Positions 45,162-56,005 are shown, numbered from the stretch's first letter. The stretch: DNA of 64,000 nt from Clostridium sp. CAG:221 (GCA_000435835.1 FR883402.1:8332-72331); one strand, 5' to 3'. Numbers and translations are program-made. The notes: generated from the sequence alone by a model not told the origin.

Positions 45162-45389
45162 ATGATATTTGAAAAGGTAAGAGAAATAGTAGCAGAACAA
45201 TTAGGAATTAGTGAGGATGAAATAAAATTAGAAACTAACTTTGTAGATGATTTAGGAGCAGATTCATTAGATTTATTCCAAGTTGTAATGGAGTTAGAAG
45301 ATGCTTTTGATGTAAAAGTTGAAGAAGTTGATGGATTAAAAACAGTAGCAGATGCTGTTAAATATATTGAAACTGCTACTCAAAAATAG
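45162..45389 (+). CDS. acpP: Acyl carrier protein
   Basis: 75 residues, acidic. The phosphopantetheine attachment Ser is S35 in [11 protein letters not shown] 45162 is chosen because GGAGG (45149-45153) lies 8 nt upstream; an in-frame ATG at 45147 overlaps that site. It carries the growing acyl chain through all the enzymes encoded downstream. Confidence 0.95.
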   Translation: MIFEKVREIVAEQLGISEDEIKLETNFVDDLGADSLDLFQVVMELEDAFDVKVEEVDGLKTVADAVKYIETATQK

Positions 45390-45400
45390 GAGGAGTATTA

Positions 45401-46345
45401 ATGAGTAATGTAATATGTGAAATGTTAGGCATTAAATATCCTATTTTTCAAGGTGCAATGGCATGGGTATCTGATAGTTCATTAGCTGCTGCAGTATCTA
45501 ATGCAGGAGGTCTTGGAATTATAGCTGGAGCAAATGCTCCAGCTGAGCATATAAGAAATGAAATAAGAAAAACAAAAGAAATGACAGATAAACCTTTTGG
45601 AGTAAACATTATGCTTTTATCTGAAAATGCAGATGAACTAGCAAAGATGGTTATTGAAGAAGGAGTTAAAGTAATCACAACAGGTGCTGGAAATCCTGGA
45701 AAGTATATGGAAGCGTGGAAAGCAGCAGGAATAAAAGTCATTCCAGTGGTAGCTTCAGTTGCTCTTGCTAAAAGAATGGAAAGATCAGGTGCTGACGCAG
45801 TTATTGCTGAAGGTTGTGAATCTGGAGGGCACGTAGGTAAGCTAACTACTATGGCATTACTTCCTCAAGTTGTTGATGCAGTTAATATTCCTGTAATTGG
45901 TGCAGGAGGAATAGGAGATGGCAGAGGAATTGCAGCTGCCTTTATATTAGGAGCTTCAGGTGTACAAGTTGGAACTAGATTTTTAGTTGCTGAAGAATGT
46001 ACTATTCATGAAAATTATAAGAATGCAGTTTTAAAGGCTAAAGATATAGATACTGTAGTTACTGGAAGAGTTACTGGACATCCAGTACAAGTATTAAAGA
46101 ATAAATTGGCTAATGAGTTTTTAAAGCTAGAAAGACAAAATGCTGATATTGAAGAAATTGAAGCTTTAGGGAGAGGAGCTCTTGCTAAAGCTGTAAAAGA
46201 AGGAGATGCTGACTGGGGATCACTTATGTCAGGGCAAATTGCTGGAATGGTTAATAAGAAACAAACAGCTAGTGAAATAATTGAAGAAATGTTTGCTCAA
46301 TATAATGAAATAATAAATGGTATTAGAAATGGAGAAAGCATATGA
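45401..46345 (+). CDS. fabK: Enoyl-ACP reductase II (FMN)
   Basis: 314 residues, FMN TIM barrel. [13 protein letters not shown] at the N-terminus, TTGAGNPG near 93, the catalytic His H144 in SGGHVG, and [14 protein letters not shown] near 166. No C-terminal cysteine cluster, which separates it from the FabX-like paralogue at 42687. It reduces enoyl-ACP with NAD(P)H. It overlaps fabD by 4 nt (ATGA). Confidence 0.94.
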   Translation: MSNVICEMLGIKYPIFQGAMAWVSDSSLAAAVSNAGGLGIIAGANAPAEHIRNEIRKTKEMTDKPFGVNIMLLSENADELAKMVIEEGVKVITTGAGNPGKYMEAWKAAGIKVIPVVASVALAKRMERSGADAVIAEGCESGGHVGKLTTMALLPQVVDAVNIPVIGAGGIGDGRGIAAAFILGASGVQVGTRFLVAEECTIHENYKNAVLKAKDIDTVVTGRVTGHPVQVLKNKLANEFLKLERQNADIEEIEALGRGALAKAVKEGDADWGSLMSGQIAGMVNKKQTASEIIEEMFAQYNEIINGIRNGESI

Positions 46346-47283
46346 AGATAGGTTTTATTTTTTCAGGCCAAGGTTCTCAATACGTTGGAATGGGTAAAGA
46401 ATTATATGAAAATTTTCAAAGTTTCAGATCTATATGCGAGAGAGCTAATGAAGCATTAGATTTTAATATAACAAATTTAATGTTCCATGGGGAAAAAGAG
46501 CAATTAAATATTACGGAAAATACACAGCCAGCAATACTTACTATGTCTGCTGGGATTTTAAGTATATTAAAAGAGAAAGGTATAGAAGCAGAAGCTGTGG
46601 CTGGCTTAAGTCTAGGAGAGTATTCTGCTTTATATGCAAGTTCAGCAATAGATTTTGAAACATGTGTAAAGCTTGTTAAAAAAAGAGGGCATTATATGCA
46701 AGAGGCAGTTCCACTTGGTGTTGGAGGAATGGCTGCCATAATAGGATTAAGTGAAGAAAAATTAAAGGAATGCCTTGTAGAGGCAAGAAAATATGGTGTA
46801 GTTGAAATTTCAAACTACAATACACCAAAGCAACTTGTTATTGGTGGAGAAGCAAAAGCTGTGGAAGTGGCAATAGAACTTTGTAAGGAAGCTGGAGCAA
46901 GAAGAGCAGTACCACTTAAAGTTTCTGGACCTTTCCATACACCGCTTTTAGAAGAAGCTTCTGTCAATTTAGCAAAGGAATTAAATAATATTGAGTTTCA
47001 AGATATGAAGATTCCAGTATTAACAAATGTAACAGCAGAGGTTATTGCTGATAGTAGTCAAATAAAAGATTTATTAATCAAGCAAGTTAAATCTTCTGTT
47101 AAATGGACAGAGACTATTAGAAATATGATAGATATGGGTATAGATACTTTTATTGAAATAGGACCTTCTAGAACTTTAAGCGGATTTTTAAGAGATATTG
47201 ATAGAAGTGTTACTACATTTAATGTAGAAGATATGAAATCTTTAAATAAAACTTTAGAAGGGATATTGATAAAAAATGCTTAA
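46342..47283 (+). CDS. fabD: Malonyl-CoA:ACP transacylase
   Basis: 313 residues. The catalytic Ser is S90 ([10 protein letters not shown]) with the partner H199 (GPFHTPLL); the opening [14 protein letters not shown] is typical. It moves malonyl from CoA to ACP. Overlaps of 4 nt with fabK and 8 nt with fabG indicate tight translational coupling. Confidence 0.95.
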   Translation: MKIGFIFSGQGSQYVGMGKELYENFQSFRSICERANEALDFNITNLMFHGEKEQLNITENTQPAILTMSAGILSILKEKGIEAEAVAGLSLGEYSALYASSAIDFETCVKLVKKRGHYMQEAVPLGVGGMAAIIGLSEEKLKECLVEARKYGVVEISNYNTPKQLVIGGEAKAVEVAIELCKEAGARRAVPLKVSGPFHTPLLEEASVNLAKELNNIEFQDMKIPVLTNVTAEVIADSSQIKDLLIKQVKSSVKWTETIRNMIDMGIDTFIEIGPSRTLSGFLRDIDRSVTTFNVEDMKSLNKTLEGILIKNA

Positions 47284-48019
47284 AAATAAGAATGCAGTGG
47301 TTACAGGAGCTACCAGAGGAATAGGTAGAGAAATAGCTTTTACATTAGCAGAAAATGGTGCTAATGTAGCAATTAATTATAGAACATTAAATGAAGATGT
47401 TGAAAGATTAATAGAGGAATTAAAAAGCTACGGAACTAATATAGTGGCAGTAAAATGTGATATTTCTGATGAAGAAGAAGTGAAAAATTTTATTGCAGAA
47501 TCTAAAAAACAACTTGGTAGCATTGATATCTTAATTAATAATGCAGGAATAACTAAAGATGGACTTTTAATGCGAATGAAAGAAAAAGACTTCAGTGATG
47601 TTTTAGATGTTAATTTAAAAGGAACATTCATCACTACTAGAGAAGCTGCTTCTATTATGATGAAGCAAAGGCATGGAAAGATCATTAATATTTCTTCAGT
47701 GGTTGGAGTTATAGGAAATGCTGGGCAATGTAACTATGCAGCTTCTAAAGCAGGGGTTATAGGTTTTTCTAAATCTGTAGCAAGAGAACTAGCATCAAGA
47801 AATATTACAGTAAATGTAGTAGCTCCAGGATTTATTAATACAGATATGACAGGGGTTTTACCTGAAAAGGTAAAAGAAAGCATGCTTCAAGGTATTCCTC
47901 TTAAAAGAATTGGTGAGCCAAAGGATATAGCTAATGCAGTGTTGTTTTTAGCATCAGATTTATCCAACTATATTACAGGACAAGTCATAAATGTTGATGG
48001 CGGAATGGTTATGAACTAG
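47276..48019 (+). CDS. fabG: 3-oxoacyl-ACP reductase
   Basis: 247 residues. TGATRGIG at 10-17, NNAG at 88-91, S140, Y154 and K158 make a complete SDR active site. It reduces 3-ketoacyl-ACP with NADPH. The operon position identifies it as the fatty acid FabG, as opposed to the solitary homologue at 29099. The start overlaps the fabD end. Confidence 0.95.
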   Translation: MLKNKNAVVTGATRGIGREIAFTLAENGANVAINYRTLNEDVERLIEELKSYGTNIVAVKCDISDEEEVKNFIAESKKQLGSIDILINNAGITKDGLLMRMKEKDFSDVLDVNLKGTFITTREAASIMMKQRHGKIINISSVVGVIGNAGQCNYAASKAGVIGFSKSVARELASRNITVNVVAPGFINTDMTGVLPEKVKESMLQGIPLKRIGEPKDIANAVLFLASDLSNYITGQVINVDGGMVMN

Positions 48020-48031
48020 AGGAGGTATATT

Positions 48032-49273
48032 ATGAAAAGAAGAGTTGTAATTACAGGATTAGGAGCAATAACACCAGTTGGAAATAATGTTAATGATTTT
48101 TGGAATTCCATTAAGGAAGGTAGAAATGGTATTGATGTAATAACACATTTTGATACATCTGATTTTAAAGTAAAGCTTGCTGCAGAAGTTAAAGACTTTA
48201 AGGCAGAAAACTATATGGATAGAAAGCAAGCTAAAAGAATGGATAGATTTTCTCAATTTGCTATAGCTGCAACAAAGGAAGCTTTATTAGATAGTAAGTT
48301 AGATTTAGAAAATTATGATAAAGAAAGAATATCTATAATTTTCGGTTCAGGAATAGGTGGAATTGAAACAATTCAAAATCAAATAAGGATACTTGATACT
48401 AAGGGTCCAAATAGAATATCACCACTTACAATCCCAATGGCTATTTCTAACATAGCTGCTGGTAATATGGCTATTGAATTTGGAATTAAAGGAAGTTGTA
48501 TAAGTCTTACAACAGCTTGTGCTACTTCATCACACTGTATAGGAGAAGCTTTTAGAAATATAAGAGATGGCTATTCAGATATTGTAATTTCAGGAGGAAC
48601 TGAAGCTTCAGTAACAGAATTCTCAATTGGTGGATTCCAAGCGCTTACAGCATTAAGCAAGAGTGAAGATAGAAATAGGGCATCTATACCATTTGATAAA
48701 GAAAGAAATGGTTTTGTAATGGGTGAAGGTGCTGGAGTAGTGATTTTAGAAGAACTTGAAAGTGCATTAAAAAGAGGAGCAAAAATATATGGAGAAGTAG
48801 TTGGTTATGGAACTACTTGTGATGCATATCATATGACATCACCAAGTAGTGATGGAGAAGGGGCAGCTAGATCAATGAAAAATGCAATTTTAGATGCAGA
48901 AATAAGCCCTGAACAAATAGGTTACATTAATGCTCACGGTACTTCTACTGAAATTAATGACAAGGTTGAAACACTAGCAATTAAGCAAGCTTTTGGTGAT
49001 TCATATAAAGATGTAGCTGTAAGTTCAACAAAATCTATGACTGGACATTTATTAGGAGCAGCTGGTGCAATTGAAGCAATCATCTCAGTTAAAGCAATTG
49101 ATGATAACTTTATTCCAGCAACAATAAATTACCTTAATGCTGATGAAGCCTGTGATTTGAACCTAGTAACAAATAATGGACAAGAGAAAGAAATTGAGTA
49201 TTCAATGTCCAACTCTTTAGGATTTGGAGGTCATAATGCTACATTAATATTTAAGAAATGGAGGAATAAATAA
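48032..49273 (+). CDS. fabF: Beta-ketoacyl-ACP synthase II
   Basis: 413 residues. The catalytic Cys C163 (TTACATSSH) and the two His motifs NAHGTSTEIND and SMTGHLLGAAG are present. It elongates acyl-ACP with malonyl-ACP and is the only elongating condensing enzyme visible here. GAGGAGG precedes the ATG, and its stop overlaps the accB start by one base. Confidence 0.96.
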   Translation: MKRRVVITGLGAITPVGNNVNDFWNSIKEGRNGIDVITHFDTSDFKVKLAAEVKDFKAENYMDRKQAKRMDRFSQFAIAATKEALLDSKLDLENYDKERISIIFGSGIGGIETIQNQIRILDTKGPNRISPLTIPMAISNIAAGNMAIEFGIKGSCISLTTACATSSHCIGEAFRNIRDGYSDIVISGGTEASVTEFSIGGFQALTALSKSEDRNRASIPFDKERNGFVMGEGAGVVILEELESALKRGAKIYGEVVGYGTTCDAYHMTSPSSDGEGAARSMKNAILDAEISPEQIGYINAHGTSTEINDKVETLAIKQAFGDSYKDVAVSSTKSMTGHLLGAAGAIEAIISVKAIDDNFIPATINYLNADEACDLNLVTNNGQEKEIEYSMSNSLGFGGHNATLIFKKWRNK

Positions 49274-49776
49274 TGTTAGATTATGAACAAATTAAAGAGA
49301 TAATTAATAAAATTGATGGATCTAGTTTAAGATTATTTGAATTGGAAGATAAGGATGTAAAACTTAAGTTAAGCAAAAATAGTGAGGGAAATAATTCTGT
49401 TAATAATGAAAGTAATTATGAAAGCAGGATTGCTCGTGAAGAAGTAGCTAGTACTGAAGCTGTAGCTTATAGTGAACCAGAAGTAGAAAATAAAAAAGTA
49501 GAAGAAAAAGAAGAAGTTACTAATCTAGATGCTGATCTTAAGAGTATTAAATCACCTTTAGTAGGAACATATTATTCATCGGCTACACCTAATGGTACTC
49601 CTTATGTAACGGTAGGAAGTAAGGTTAAAAAGGGAGATACTCTTTGTATAATAGAAGCAATGAAGGTAATGAATGAAGTTACAAGCGAGCATGATGGTGA
49701 AGTGATGGCTGTTTTGAAGAAAGATGAAGATATCGTTGAGTATGGAATGGATTTATTTAAAATAAAGGAGATTTAA
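49273..49776 (+). CDS. accB: Biotin carboxyl carrier protein of acetyl-CoA carboxylase
   Basis: 167 residues. A C-terminal biotinyl domain (about 93-167) carries the biotinylated K131 in IEAMKVMNE. The middle (about 40-85) is an acidic, Glu/Val-rich flexible linker. It shuttles carboxybiotin between AccC and AccAD. It is joined to fabF by TAATG. Confidence 0.94.
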   Translation: MLDYEQIKEIINKIDGSSLRLFELEDKDVKLKLSKNSEGNNSVNNESNYESRIAREEVASTEAVAYSEPEVENKKVEEKEEVTNLDADLKSIKSPLVGTYYSSATPNGTPYVTVGSKVKKGDTLCIIEAMKVMNEVTSEHDGEVMAVLKKDEDIVEYGMDLFKIKEI

Positions 49777-49777
49777 T

Positions 49778-50194
49778 ATGAACGTAAAAGAAATAATGGA
49801 AATTATACCTCATAGATATCCCTTTTTATTATTAGATAGAGTGGAATCAATAGAAGGAAATAAAATTATTGCAAAAAAAAATGTTACAATGAATGAATAC
49901 TTTTTTCAAGGACATTATCCTAATGAACCAGTAATGCCAGGCGTACTTATTGTAGAAGCTATGGCACAAGCAGGGGCAGTGGCAATATTATCAAAAGATG
50001 AATTCCGAGGAAAGACTCCTTTCTTTGGTGGAATAAATAATGCTAAGTTTAGAAAAATGGTTAAACCAGGAGATACTTTAACTTTAGAAGTGGAACTTTT
50101 AAAAATTAGATCTATGGCTGGAATGGGCAAAGGAACAGCCTATGTTGATGGAAAGAAAGTAGCTGAAGCTGAGTTAACCTTTATTATAGGGTAA
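49778..50194 (+). CDS. fabZ: 3-hydroxyacyl-ACP dehydratase
   Basis: 138 residues, hotdog fold. Catalytic H46 ([11 protein letters not shown]) and E60 (VEAMAQAG). It dehydrates 3-hydroxyacyl-ACP to trans-2-enoyl-ACP. It is the only dehydratase in the operon; no FabA/FabN-type second copy is present, so it does not by itself explain unsaturated fatty acids. AAAGGAG precedes the ATG. Confidence 0.95.
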   Translation: MNVKEIMEIIPHRYPFLLLDRVESIEGNKIIAKKNVTMNEYFFQGHYPNEPVMPGVLIVEAMAQAGAVAILSKDEFRGKTPFFGGINNAKFRKMVKPGDTLTLEVELLKIRSMAGMGKGTAYVDGKKVAEAELTFIIG

Positions 50195-50208
50195 AAAGAG
50201 GTGTTTAT

Positions 50209-51552
50209 ATGATTAGTAAGGTTTTAGTTGCAAATAGAGGTGAGATTGCCGTTAGGGTTATCAGAGCCTGCAAAGAGCTGGGAATTAAAACAGTAGCTAT
50301 TTATTCTGATGCTGATAAAGAAGCTATGCACACACAATTAGCTGATGAAGCTATTTGTGTAGGTGCAGGAAAATCAAAAGACTCCTATTTAAATGAAATT
50401 AATATAATAAGTGCAGCAGTAACTACAAAATGCAATGCAATTCACCCAGGGTTTGGATTTTTGTCTGAAAATGCTGAATTTGCATCTATATGTGAAGAGT
50501 GTAATATTAAATTTATTGGTCCTAGCAGTGAAACAATGAGTATAATGGGTAATAAGTCTAGGGCCAGGGATATTATGAAGAGTGCTGGTGTTCCTGTAGT
50601 ACCAGGTAGTGATGGTGTAGTAGCCACATATGAAGATGCCATGGTGGAAGCTAGGAAAATTGGTTTTCCACTTATGATAAAGGCCAGTGCTGGAGGCGGT
50701 GGAAAAGGTATTAGGCTTGTTCGTAAATTTGAAGAACTGGAAAATGCATATAATACTGCTAAAAGTGAAGCTAAAAATAATTTTAATGACGATTCTGTAT
50801 ATATGGAAAAGTTTATTGAAAATCCAAGACATATTGAATTTCAAATATTAGGAGATAGCTTTGGCAATGTGGTACATCTAGGCGAAAGAGATTGTTCAGT
50901 ACAAAGAAGAAATCAAAAGGTTATTGAAGAAGCACCTTCATATATTTTAAGTGCTGAACTAAGAGAAAAGATGGGTGATGTTGCAGTTAGAGCAGCAAAG
51001 GCTGTAAATTATGTTAATGCAGGAACTATTGAATTCCTAGTTGATAAAAATAATGATTTTTATTTTATGGAAATGAACACTAGAATTCAAGTTGAACATC
51101 CTATAACTGAAATGATTACTAATGTAGATATAGTGAAAGAACAGCTTAAAATAGCATCAGGTGAAGAAATGAAGCTTAATCAAGATATGATAAAGATCGA
51201 TGGACATGCAATTGAATGTAGAATAAATGCAGAAAATCCAAGTAGAAATTTTGCACCATGTCCAGGAAAAATAAAGTTTCTAAATCTTCCAGGAGGTAAT
51301 GGTATTAGAGTTGATACGGCAGTTTATCCAGGATATACTATACCACCATTATATGATTCAATGATTGCCAAGCTTATTGTTCATGGAAAGACTAGAGAAG
51401 AGGCCATAAGAAAAATGATTAGTGCCTTAGAAGAAGTGGTAATAGATGGAATAGATAGTAATGTTGATTTTCATATAAGCATATTGAATAATAAGAGATT
51501 TAGAGAGGGTTCGTTTGATACAAGCTTCATAAGTGAAGAATTTGGATTATAA
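50209..51552 (+). CDS. accC: Biotin carboxylase of acetyl-CoA carboxylase
   Basis: 447 residues, ATP-grasp. VLVANRGEIAVRVIRA at the N-terminus, the glycine-rich loop KASAGGGGKGIR near 160, ERDCSVQRRNQK and the EMNTRIQVEHPITEM segment near 290. It carboxylates the biotin on AccB using ATP and bicarbonate. Confidence 0.96.
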   Translation: MISKVLVANRGEIAVRVIRACKELGIKTVAIYSDADKEAMHTQLADEAICVGAGKSKDSYLNEINIISAAVTTKCNAIHPGFGFLSENAEFASICEECNIKFIGPSSETMSIMGNKSRARDIMKSAGVPVVPGSDGVVATYEDAMVEARKIGFPLMIKASAGGGGKGIRLVRKFEELENAYNTAKSEAKNNFNDDSVYMEKFIENPRHIEFQILGDSFGNVVHLGERDCSVQRRNQKVIEEAPSYILSAELREKMGDVAVRAAKAVNYVNAGTIEFLVDKNNDFYFMEMNTRIQVEHPITEMITNVDIVKEQLKIASGEEMKLNQDMIKIDGHAIECRINAENPSRNFAPCPGKIKFLNLPGGNGIRVDTAVYPGYTIPPLYDSMIAKLIVHGKTREEAIRKMISALEEVVIDGIDSNVDFHISILNNKRFREGSFDTSFISEEFGL

Positions 51553-51566
51553 AGTGAGGAATAAGA

Positions 51567-52415
51567 ATGGGAATTTTTAAAAAGAGGCAGTATGGTGTTG
51601 TAACTATGCCATTAGATGAAAGTAATGTTCCTGTCGTTCCTGATGGCACATGGGTAAAATGTGATAAGTGCGGGAAAATACTTTACAAGAAGTATTTAAC
51701 TGATAATTTAAATGTTTGTAGCAACTGCAATCATTATTTCAGATTAGGAGCATTTGAGAGAATTGCAATGATATGTGATGAAGATTCTTTTAATGAATTT
51801 GGTAAAGATATTGAAACAGAAGTAGGGCTAGACTTTCCAAATTATAAAGAAAAGCTAGATAAGAGCATGAAGAAAAGTAAGCTTAAAGAAGGTGTAATCA
51901 CTGGAGAAGGCCGTATAAATGGAATAAATTCAATAATTGCTGTAATGGATTCTAATTTCATGATGGGAAGTATGGGAACTGTTGTTGGAGAAAAAATAAC
52001 ACAAGCTGTAGAAAGAGCTATTGAAAAAGAGCTTCCATTAATAATTTTTACAGCATCTGGTGGGGCAAGAATGCAGGAGGGAATACTTTCTTTAATGCAG
52101 ATGGCAAAAGTAAGTAGTGCCATTGCCAGACTAAATGAAGCAGGACTTTTATATGTAACGGTTCTGACTGATCCAACTACAGGTGGAGTTACAGCAAGTT
52201 TTGCCATGCTTGGTGACATTATAATTTCAGAACCAGGTGCTTTGATTGGTTTTGCTGGTAGAAGAGTTATTGAAGGAACTATTAAGCAGAGCCTTCCTGA
52301 TAATTTTCAAACAGCAGAGTTTCTTTTGGAAAATGGCTTTATAGATAAAATAGTTAAAAGAAGCGAACTAAAGAGTACAATAGGAGATATTTTAATGTTA
52401 CATGGTTATAAATAG
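51567..52415 (+). CDS. accD: Acetyl-CoA carboxylase carboxyltransferase, beta subunit
   Basis: 282 residues. The N-terminal zinc finger uses C32, C35, C51 and C54. The crotonase-fold core has SGGARMQEG and [16 protein letters not shown]. It pairs with AccA to transfer the carboxyl group to acetyl-CoA. A miniature inverted repeat follows before accA. Confidence 0.95.
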   Translation: MGIFKKRQYGVVTMPLDESNVPVVPDGTWVKCDKCGKILYKKYLTDNLNVCSNCNHYFRLGAFERIAMICDEDSFNEFGKDIETEVGLDFPNYKEKLDKSMKKSKLKEGVITGEGRINGINSIIAVMDSNFMMGSMGTVVGEKITQAVERAIEKELPLIIFTASGGARMQEGILSLMQMAKVSSAIARLNEAGLLYVTVLTDPTTGGVTASFAMLGDIIISEPGALIGFAGRRVIEGTIKQSLPDNFQTAEFLLENGFIDKIVKRSELKSTIGDILMLHGYK

Positions 52416-52419
52416 TATA

Positions 52420-52478
52420 AATGCTGAATTATGAATTATTAATTAAATTATTTAATTTATAGCTCATAATTCATCATT
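52420..52478. repeat. Imperfect inverted-repeat intergenic element, copy 2
   Basis: AATGCTGAATTATGAATTA (52420-52438) is matched by the complement of 52461-52478 with three differences in the outer 18 bases. It shares the GAATTATGAATTA style with the element at 4322-4466. It separates accD from accA without a T-run. Confidence 0.5.
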
Positions 52479-52495
52479 GTTTTTAGGAGGTTACT

Positions 52496-53287
52496 ATGAT
52501 TAAGAAACCGAAGGCTTGGGAGAGAGTTAAGATAGCGAGAATGATTGAAAGGCCTACTGCTTTAGATTATATAAATGAAATCCTAACAAATTTTATTGAG
52601 CTACATGGAGATAGGAATTTTAAAGATGATGAAGCCGTTGTGGGAGGAATAGCGTTACTTGATGAAATGCCTGTTACTGTAATAGGAATCCAAAAGGGAA
52701 AAAATCTTAAGGAAAATATCAAGAGAAATTTTGGTTCACCAAATCCTGAGGGTTATAGGAAGTCATTAAGACTTATGAAGCAAGCAGAAAAGTTTAAAAG
52801 ACCTATAATATGTTTTATTAATACTTCAGGAGCATATTGTGGTGTTGGTGCAGAAGAAAGAGGACAAGGTGAAGCAATTGCTAAAAATTTAATGGAGATG
52901 GCACTAATTAAAACACCAATAATTTCAATTGTCATTGGTGAAGGTGGAAGTGGTGGTGCACTGGCACTAGCTGCAGGTGATAGGGTTTGGATGCTAGAGA
53001 ATTCAGTTTACTCTATATTATCACCAGAAGGATGTGCGTCAATTCTGTTTAAGGATTCAAGTAAATCTAAGGAAGTGGCTGAGATAATGAAGCTTACTTC
53101 TTATGAATTATTAGAGCTAGGCGTAATTGAAAAAGTTATAGAAGAACCTAAAGGCGGAGCTCAAAATGATTTTGAAAAGGTTGCACTTGATATAAAGACT
53201 TCATTGATTGAGGGCTTTAAGGAACTTGAAAGTATGGAAATTGATGAGTTATTATCTAAAAGGTATGAAAGATTTAGAAAATTTTAA
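52496..53287 (+). CDS. accA: Acetyl-CoA carboxylase carboxyltransferase, alpha subunit
   Basis: 263 residues. [43 protein letters not shown] and [12 protein letters not shown] are diagnostic. It is shorter than the E. coli protein because the N-terminal helix is reduced, common in clostridia. It is the last gene of the fatty acid operon and is followed by a strong terminator. TTAGGAGG precedes the ATG. Confidence 0.95.
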   Translation: MIKKPKAWERVKIARMIERPTALDYINEILTNFIELHGDRNFKDDEAVVGGIALLDEMPVTVIGIQKGKNLKENIKRNFGSPNPEGYRKSLRLMKQAEKFKRPIICFINTSGAYCGVGAEERGQGEAIAKNLMEMALIKTPIISIVIGEGGSGGALALAAGDRVWMLENSVYSILSPEGCASILFKDSSKSKEVAEIMKLTSYELLELGVIEKVIEEPKGGAQNDFEKVALDIKTSLIEGFKELESMEIDELLSKRYERFRKF

Positions 53288-53317
53288 AGACTATAATGAA
53301 TTTTATAGTCTTTTTTT
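53286..53317 (+). terminator. Terminator of the fatty acid operon
   Basis: AAAGACTATAA (53286-53296) pairs with TTATAGTCTTT (53303-53313), then more T. Confidence 0.9.
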
Positions 53318-53363
53318 ATATTTTTATATAGTATGATAAAATATATTAGGACATATACAAATG

Positions 53364-53393
53364 TTGATATACATAGTAAGTATTTAATATAAT
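53364..53393 (+). promoter_or_regulatory. Predicted clpS-clpA promoter
   Basis: TTGATA (53364-53369) and TATAAT (53388-53393), 18-nt spacer, 46 bases before clpS. No CtsR-like direct repeat was seen. Confidence 0.5.
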
Positions 53394-53438
53394 TATATTA
53401 TAAATAATACATAATGCTTATTATTTGGAGGGGAATAT

Positions 53439-53738
53439 ATGGAACATAAAGTTATAACTAAAGAAAAAAGTAAAATAAAATTGAAAGAGCCTAAAAAATA
53501 TAGTGTCATTATGGAAAATGATGATTTTACAACAATGGAATTTGTCATTGATGTATTGATGAGCGTATTTAATAAGGATAGTATAGAAGCTAATAGAATA
53601 ATGCTTGATGTACACTCTAAAGGAAGAGGAGTAGTAGGAACTTATCCATATGATATTGCTGTTACAAAAGTGTCAATTGCAATGGATATGGCTAAAGAAG
53701 AAGGATTTCCTTTTATGATAACTATTGAGGAGGTTTAA
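53439..53738 (+). CDS. clpS: ClpS adaptor protein
   Basis: 99 residues. The core KYSVIMENDDFTTMEFVIDVL is the substrate-binding region (usual pattern YxVxLxNDDxTTMEFV), and VHSKGRGVVGTYPYDIA follows. ClpS delivers N-degron proteins to ClpA. It is directly followed by clpA (3-nt gap), an adaptor-unfoldase pair. GGAGGGG precedes the ATG. Confidence 0.93.
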   Translation: MEHKVITKEKSKIKLKEPKKYSVIMENDDFTTMEFVIDVLMSVFNKDSIEANRIMLDVHSKGRGVVGTYPYDIAVTKVSIAMDMAKEEGFPFMITIEEV

Positions 53739-53741
53739 TGT

Positions 53742-55967
53742 ATGCAAGTGACAAAAGAGGTTAATGAAGTAATTGTTGGTGCAATTGAATTTGCTAGAGA
53801 AAATAAGCATGAATATGTAACAGCTGAACACATATTATATAAATGTACTTTTATAGAAAAAGTACAAAATGCCATGGAAAAGTGTGGTGCAGATATTGAA
53901 AATTTAAGAAAAAATTTAAATGAATATTTCAATGAGTATATAAAGACTACAGAAAACACAGGTATTCAAGAAAGCTACAGTTTTCAGCAAGTGATATTAA
54001 CAGCAGGGGAACAGTGTATGGCTTCTGGTAAAAATGTCATAGAAATTGAGCATATTTTATCAGTGATATATATGATGGAAGATAGTTATGCTTTATATTT
54101 TTTAAATTTAGAGGGAATAGATAAAAGAGATCTTCTTTTTACTTTATGTCATGAAGAAGGGAACGTAAAATCAGAAGAAAGTGAAGAAAAAGCATCAAAA
54201 AATAAAGGTGAACAAAAAGGCAATAATAAATCTATAATTGAGAAATATACTGTAAATTTAAATGAATTTGTTAAAGAGCAAGATAATAATTTACTTGTAG
54301 GGCGTCAAGATGTTTTAGATAGAACTGTACAGATTCTATGCAGAAGAACTAAAAATAATCCTATTCATGTTGGAGAGCCAGGTGTAGGAAAAACATCTAT
54401 AGTATTAGGGCTTGCTAGACTTATTAATGAAGGTAAGGTTCCAGAAAAGATTAAGAACTCAGAAATTTATTCACTTGATATTGGTGGGTTATTGGCAGGA
54501 ACTAAGTATAGAGGCGATTTCGAAGAGAGGATTAAGAAAGTGCTAGATCAGATTAAGCATAGATTTAATCCAATAGTTTATATTGATGAGATACACTCTA
54601 TTGTGGGAGCAGGAGCTTTAGGTGGTGGATCTTTAGATGCATCTAATCTTCTTAAGCCATATTTAATGGAAGGAAAGATAAAGTTTATTGGTGCAACCAC
54701 TTTTGATGAATATAAAAAACATTTTGAAAAGGATAAAGCTCTTACAAGAAGATTTCAAACAGTGGAAGTAAAGGAACCTAGCATTAGTGAAACCATTGAA
54801 ATTCTTAATGGAATTAAAAAGTCATATGAAGAATATCATAATGTGTCTTATACTGATCAGGCCATTGAAAGTGCAGTTATTTTAAGCAATAAGTATATAA
54901 ATGACAAATTCTTACCAGATAAGGCTATTGATGTGATAGATGAAGCTGGTGCATCTATTTCTATGGAAAATAGTGAAGAAAGAGCTTTAATTGATGAGGT
55001 TAAAATTGAAGAAATAATTTCAAAAATGTGTCATATTCCTAAGAAAACAGTTGAGAAAGATGAAATTGAAGCTTTAATGACTTTAGAAAATAAATTAAAG
55101 AGTGATATTTTTGGACAAAATGCGGCCATAGATGAAGTTGTAAAATGTATCAAGATGTCAAGAGCTGGGCTTAAAGATGAAGGCAAACCTGTTGCTTCAA
55201 TGCTTTTTGTGGGACCTACAGGTGTAGGAAAAACAGAAATATGCAGAGTGCTATCAAAGGAATTAGGGATAAAACTTATTAGATTTGATATGAGTGAATA
55301 TGGTGAAAAGCATGCAGCATCTAAGCTTATTGGAGCGCCTCCAGGTTATGTAGGTTATGAAGAGGGTGGAATACTTACAGATTCTGTTCGTAAGAATCCA
55401 TATTGTGTATTACTATTAGATGAAATTGAAAAAGCTCATCCAGATATTTTAAGTGTACTACTTCAGGTGATGGATTATGCCACACTTACAGATAATCAAG
55501 GTAGAAAAGCTGATTTTAGAAATGTAATACTAATCATGACTTCCAATGCAGGTGCCAAGGAAATTGGCAAAAATAAGGTAGGATTTGGTGAAAGAGTAGT
55601 ACAAGGGGAAGCCATTAAGGATGAAGTAAAACGATTCTTCACTCCAGAATTTAGAAATAGGTTAGATAAAATTGTGGTATTTAACCATATAGATAAAGAA
55701 ATGGCAATAAATATAACTATAAAAGAAATAGGTTTATTTAAGGAACAATTATTAAGTAAAAATATAATATTAGAATTTGATGATTCTGTTATAAACCATA
55801 TAAGCAGTGAAGGCGTTTCTAAAGAATATGGAGCAAGAGAGATAAGCAGAATAATAAATTCAGAAATTAAGGCATTGTTAATTGATGAAATATTATTTGG
55901 CAGACTAAAAGATGGTGGAAAGGCTAAAATTATATTTAGTGATAGTAAATATGCCATAGAGTTTTAA
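53742..55967 (+). CDS. clpA: ATP-dependent Clp protease ATPase subunit ClpA
   Basis: 741 residues. An N-terminal ClpS-binding repeat domain (1-145) is followed by a Lys/Glu linker (150-170), the first AAA+ domain with Walker A GEPGVGKTS at 211-219, and the second with GPTGVGKTE at about 490. A VGFGER segment near 612 fits the loop that docks on ClpP. There is no middle coiled coil, so it is ClpA rather than ClpB or ClpC. clpP is not in the window. Confidence 0.92.
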   Translation: MQVTKEVNEVIVGAIEFARENKHEYVTAEHILYKCTFIEKVQNAMEKCGADIENLRKNLNEYFNEYIKTTENTGIQESYSFQQVILTAGEQCMASGKNVIEIEHILSVIYMMEDSYALYFLNLEGIDKRDLLFTLCHEEGNVKSEESEEKASKNKGEQKGNNKSIIEKYTVNLNEFVKEQDNNLLVGRQDVLDRTVQILCRRTKNNPIHVGEPGVGKTSIVLGLARLINEGKVPEKIKNSEIYSLDIGGLLAGTKYRGDFEERIKKVLDQIKHRFNPIVYIDEIHSIVGAGALGGGSLDASNLLKPYLMEGKIKFIGATTFDEYKKHFEKDKALTRRFQTVEVKEPSISETIEILNGIKKSYEEYHNVSYTDQAIESAVILSNKYINDKFLPDKAIDVIDEAGASISMENSEERALIDEVKIEEIISKMCHIPKKTVEKDEIEALMTLENKLKSDIFGQNAAIDEVVKCIKMSRAGLKDEGKPVASMLFVGPTGVGKTEICRVLSKELGIKLIRFDMSEYGEKHAASKLIGAPPGYVGYEEGGILTDSVRKNPYCVLLLDEIEKAHPDILSVLLQVMDYATLTDNQGRKADFRNVILIMTSNAGAKEIGKNKVGFGERVVQGEAIKDEVKRFFTPEFRNRLDKIVVFNHIDKEMAINITIKEIGLFKEQLLSKNIILEFDDSVINHISSEGVSKEYGAREISRIINSEIKALLIDEILFGRLKDGGKAKIIFSDSKYAIEF

Positions 55968-56005
55968 AAAAATATGAAATTAACTATTTTTGTAGATAAA
56001 TTTTA

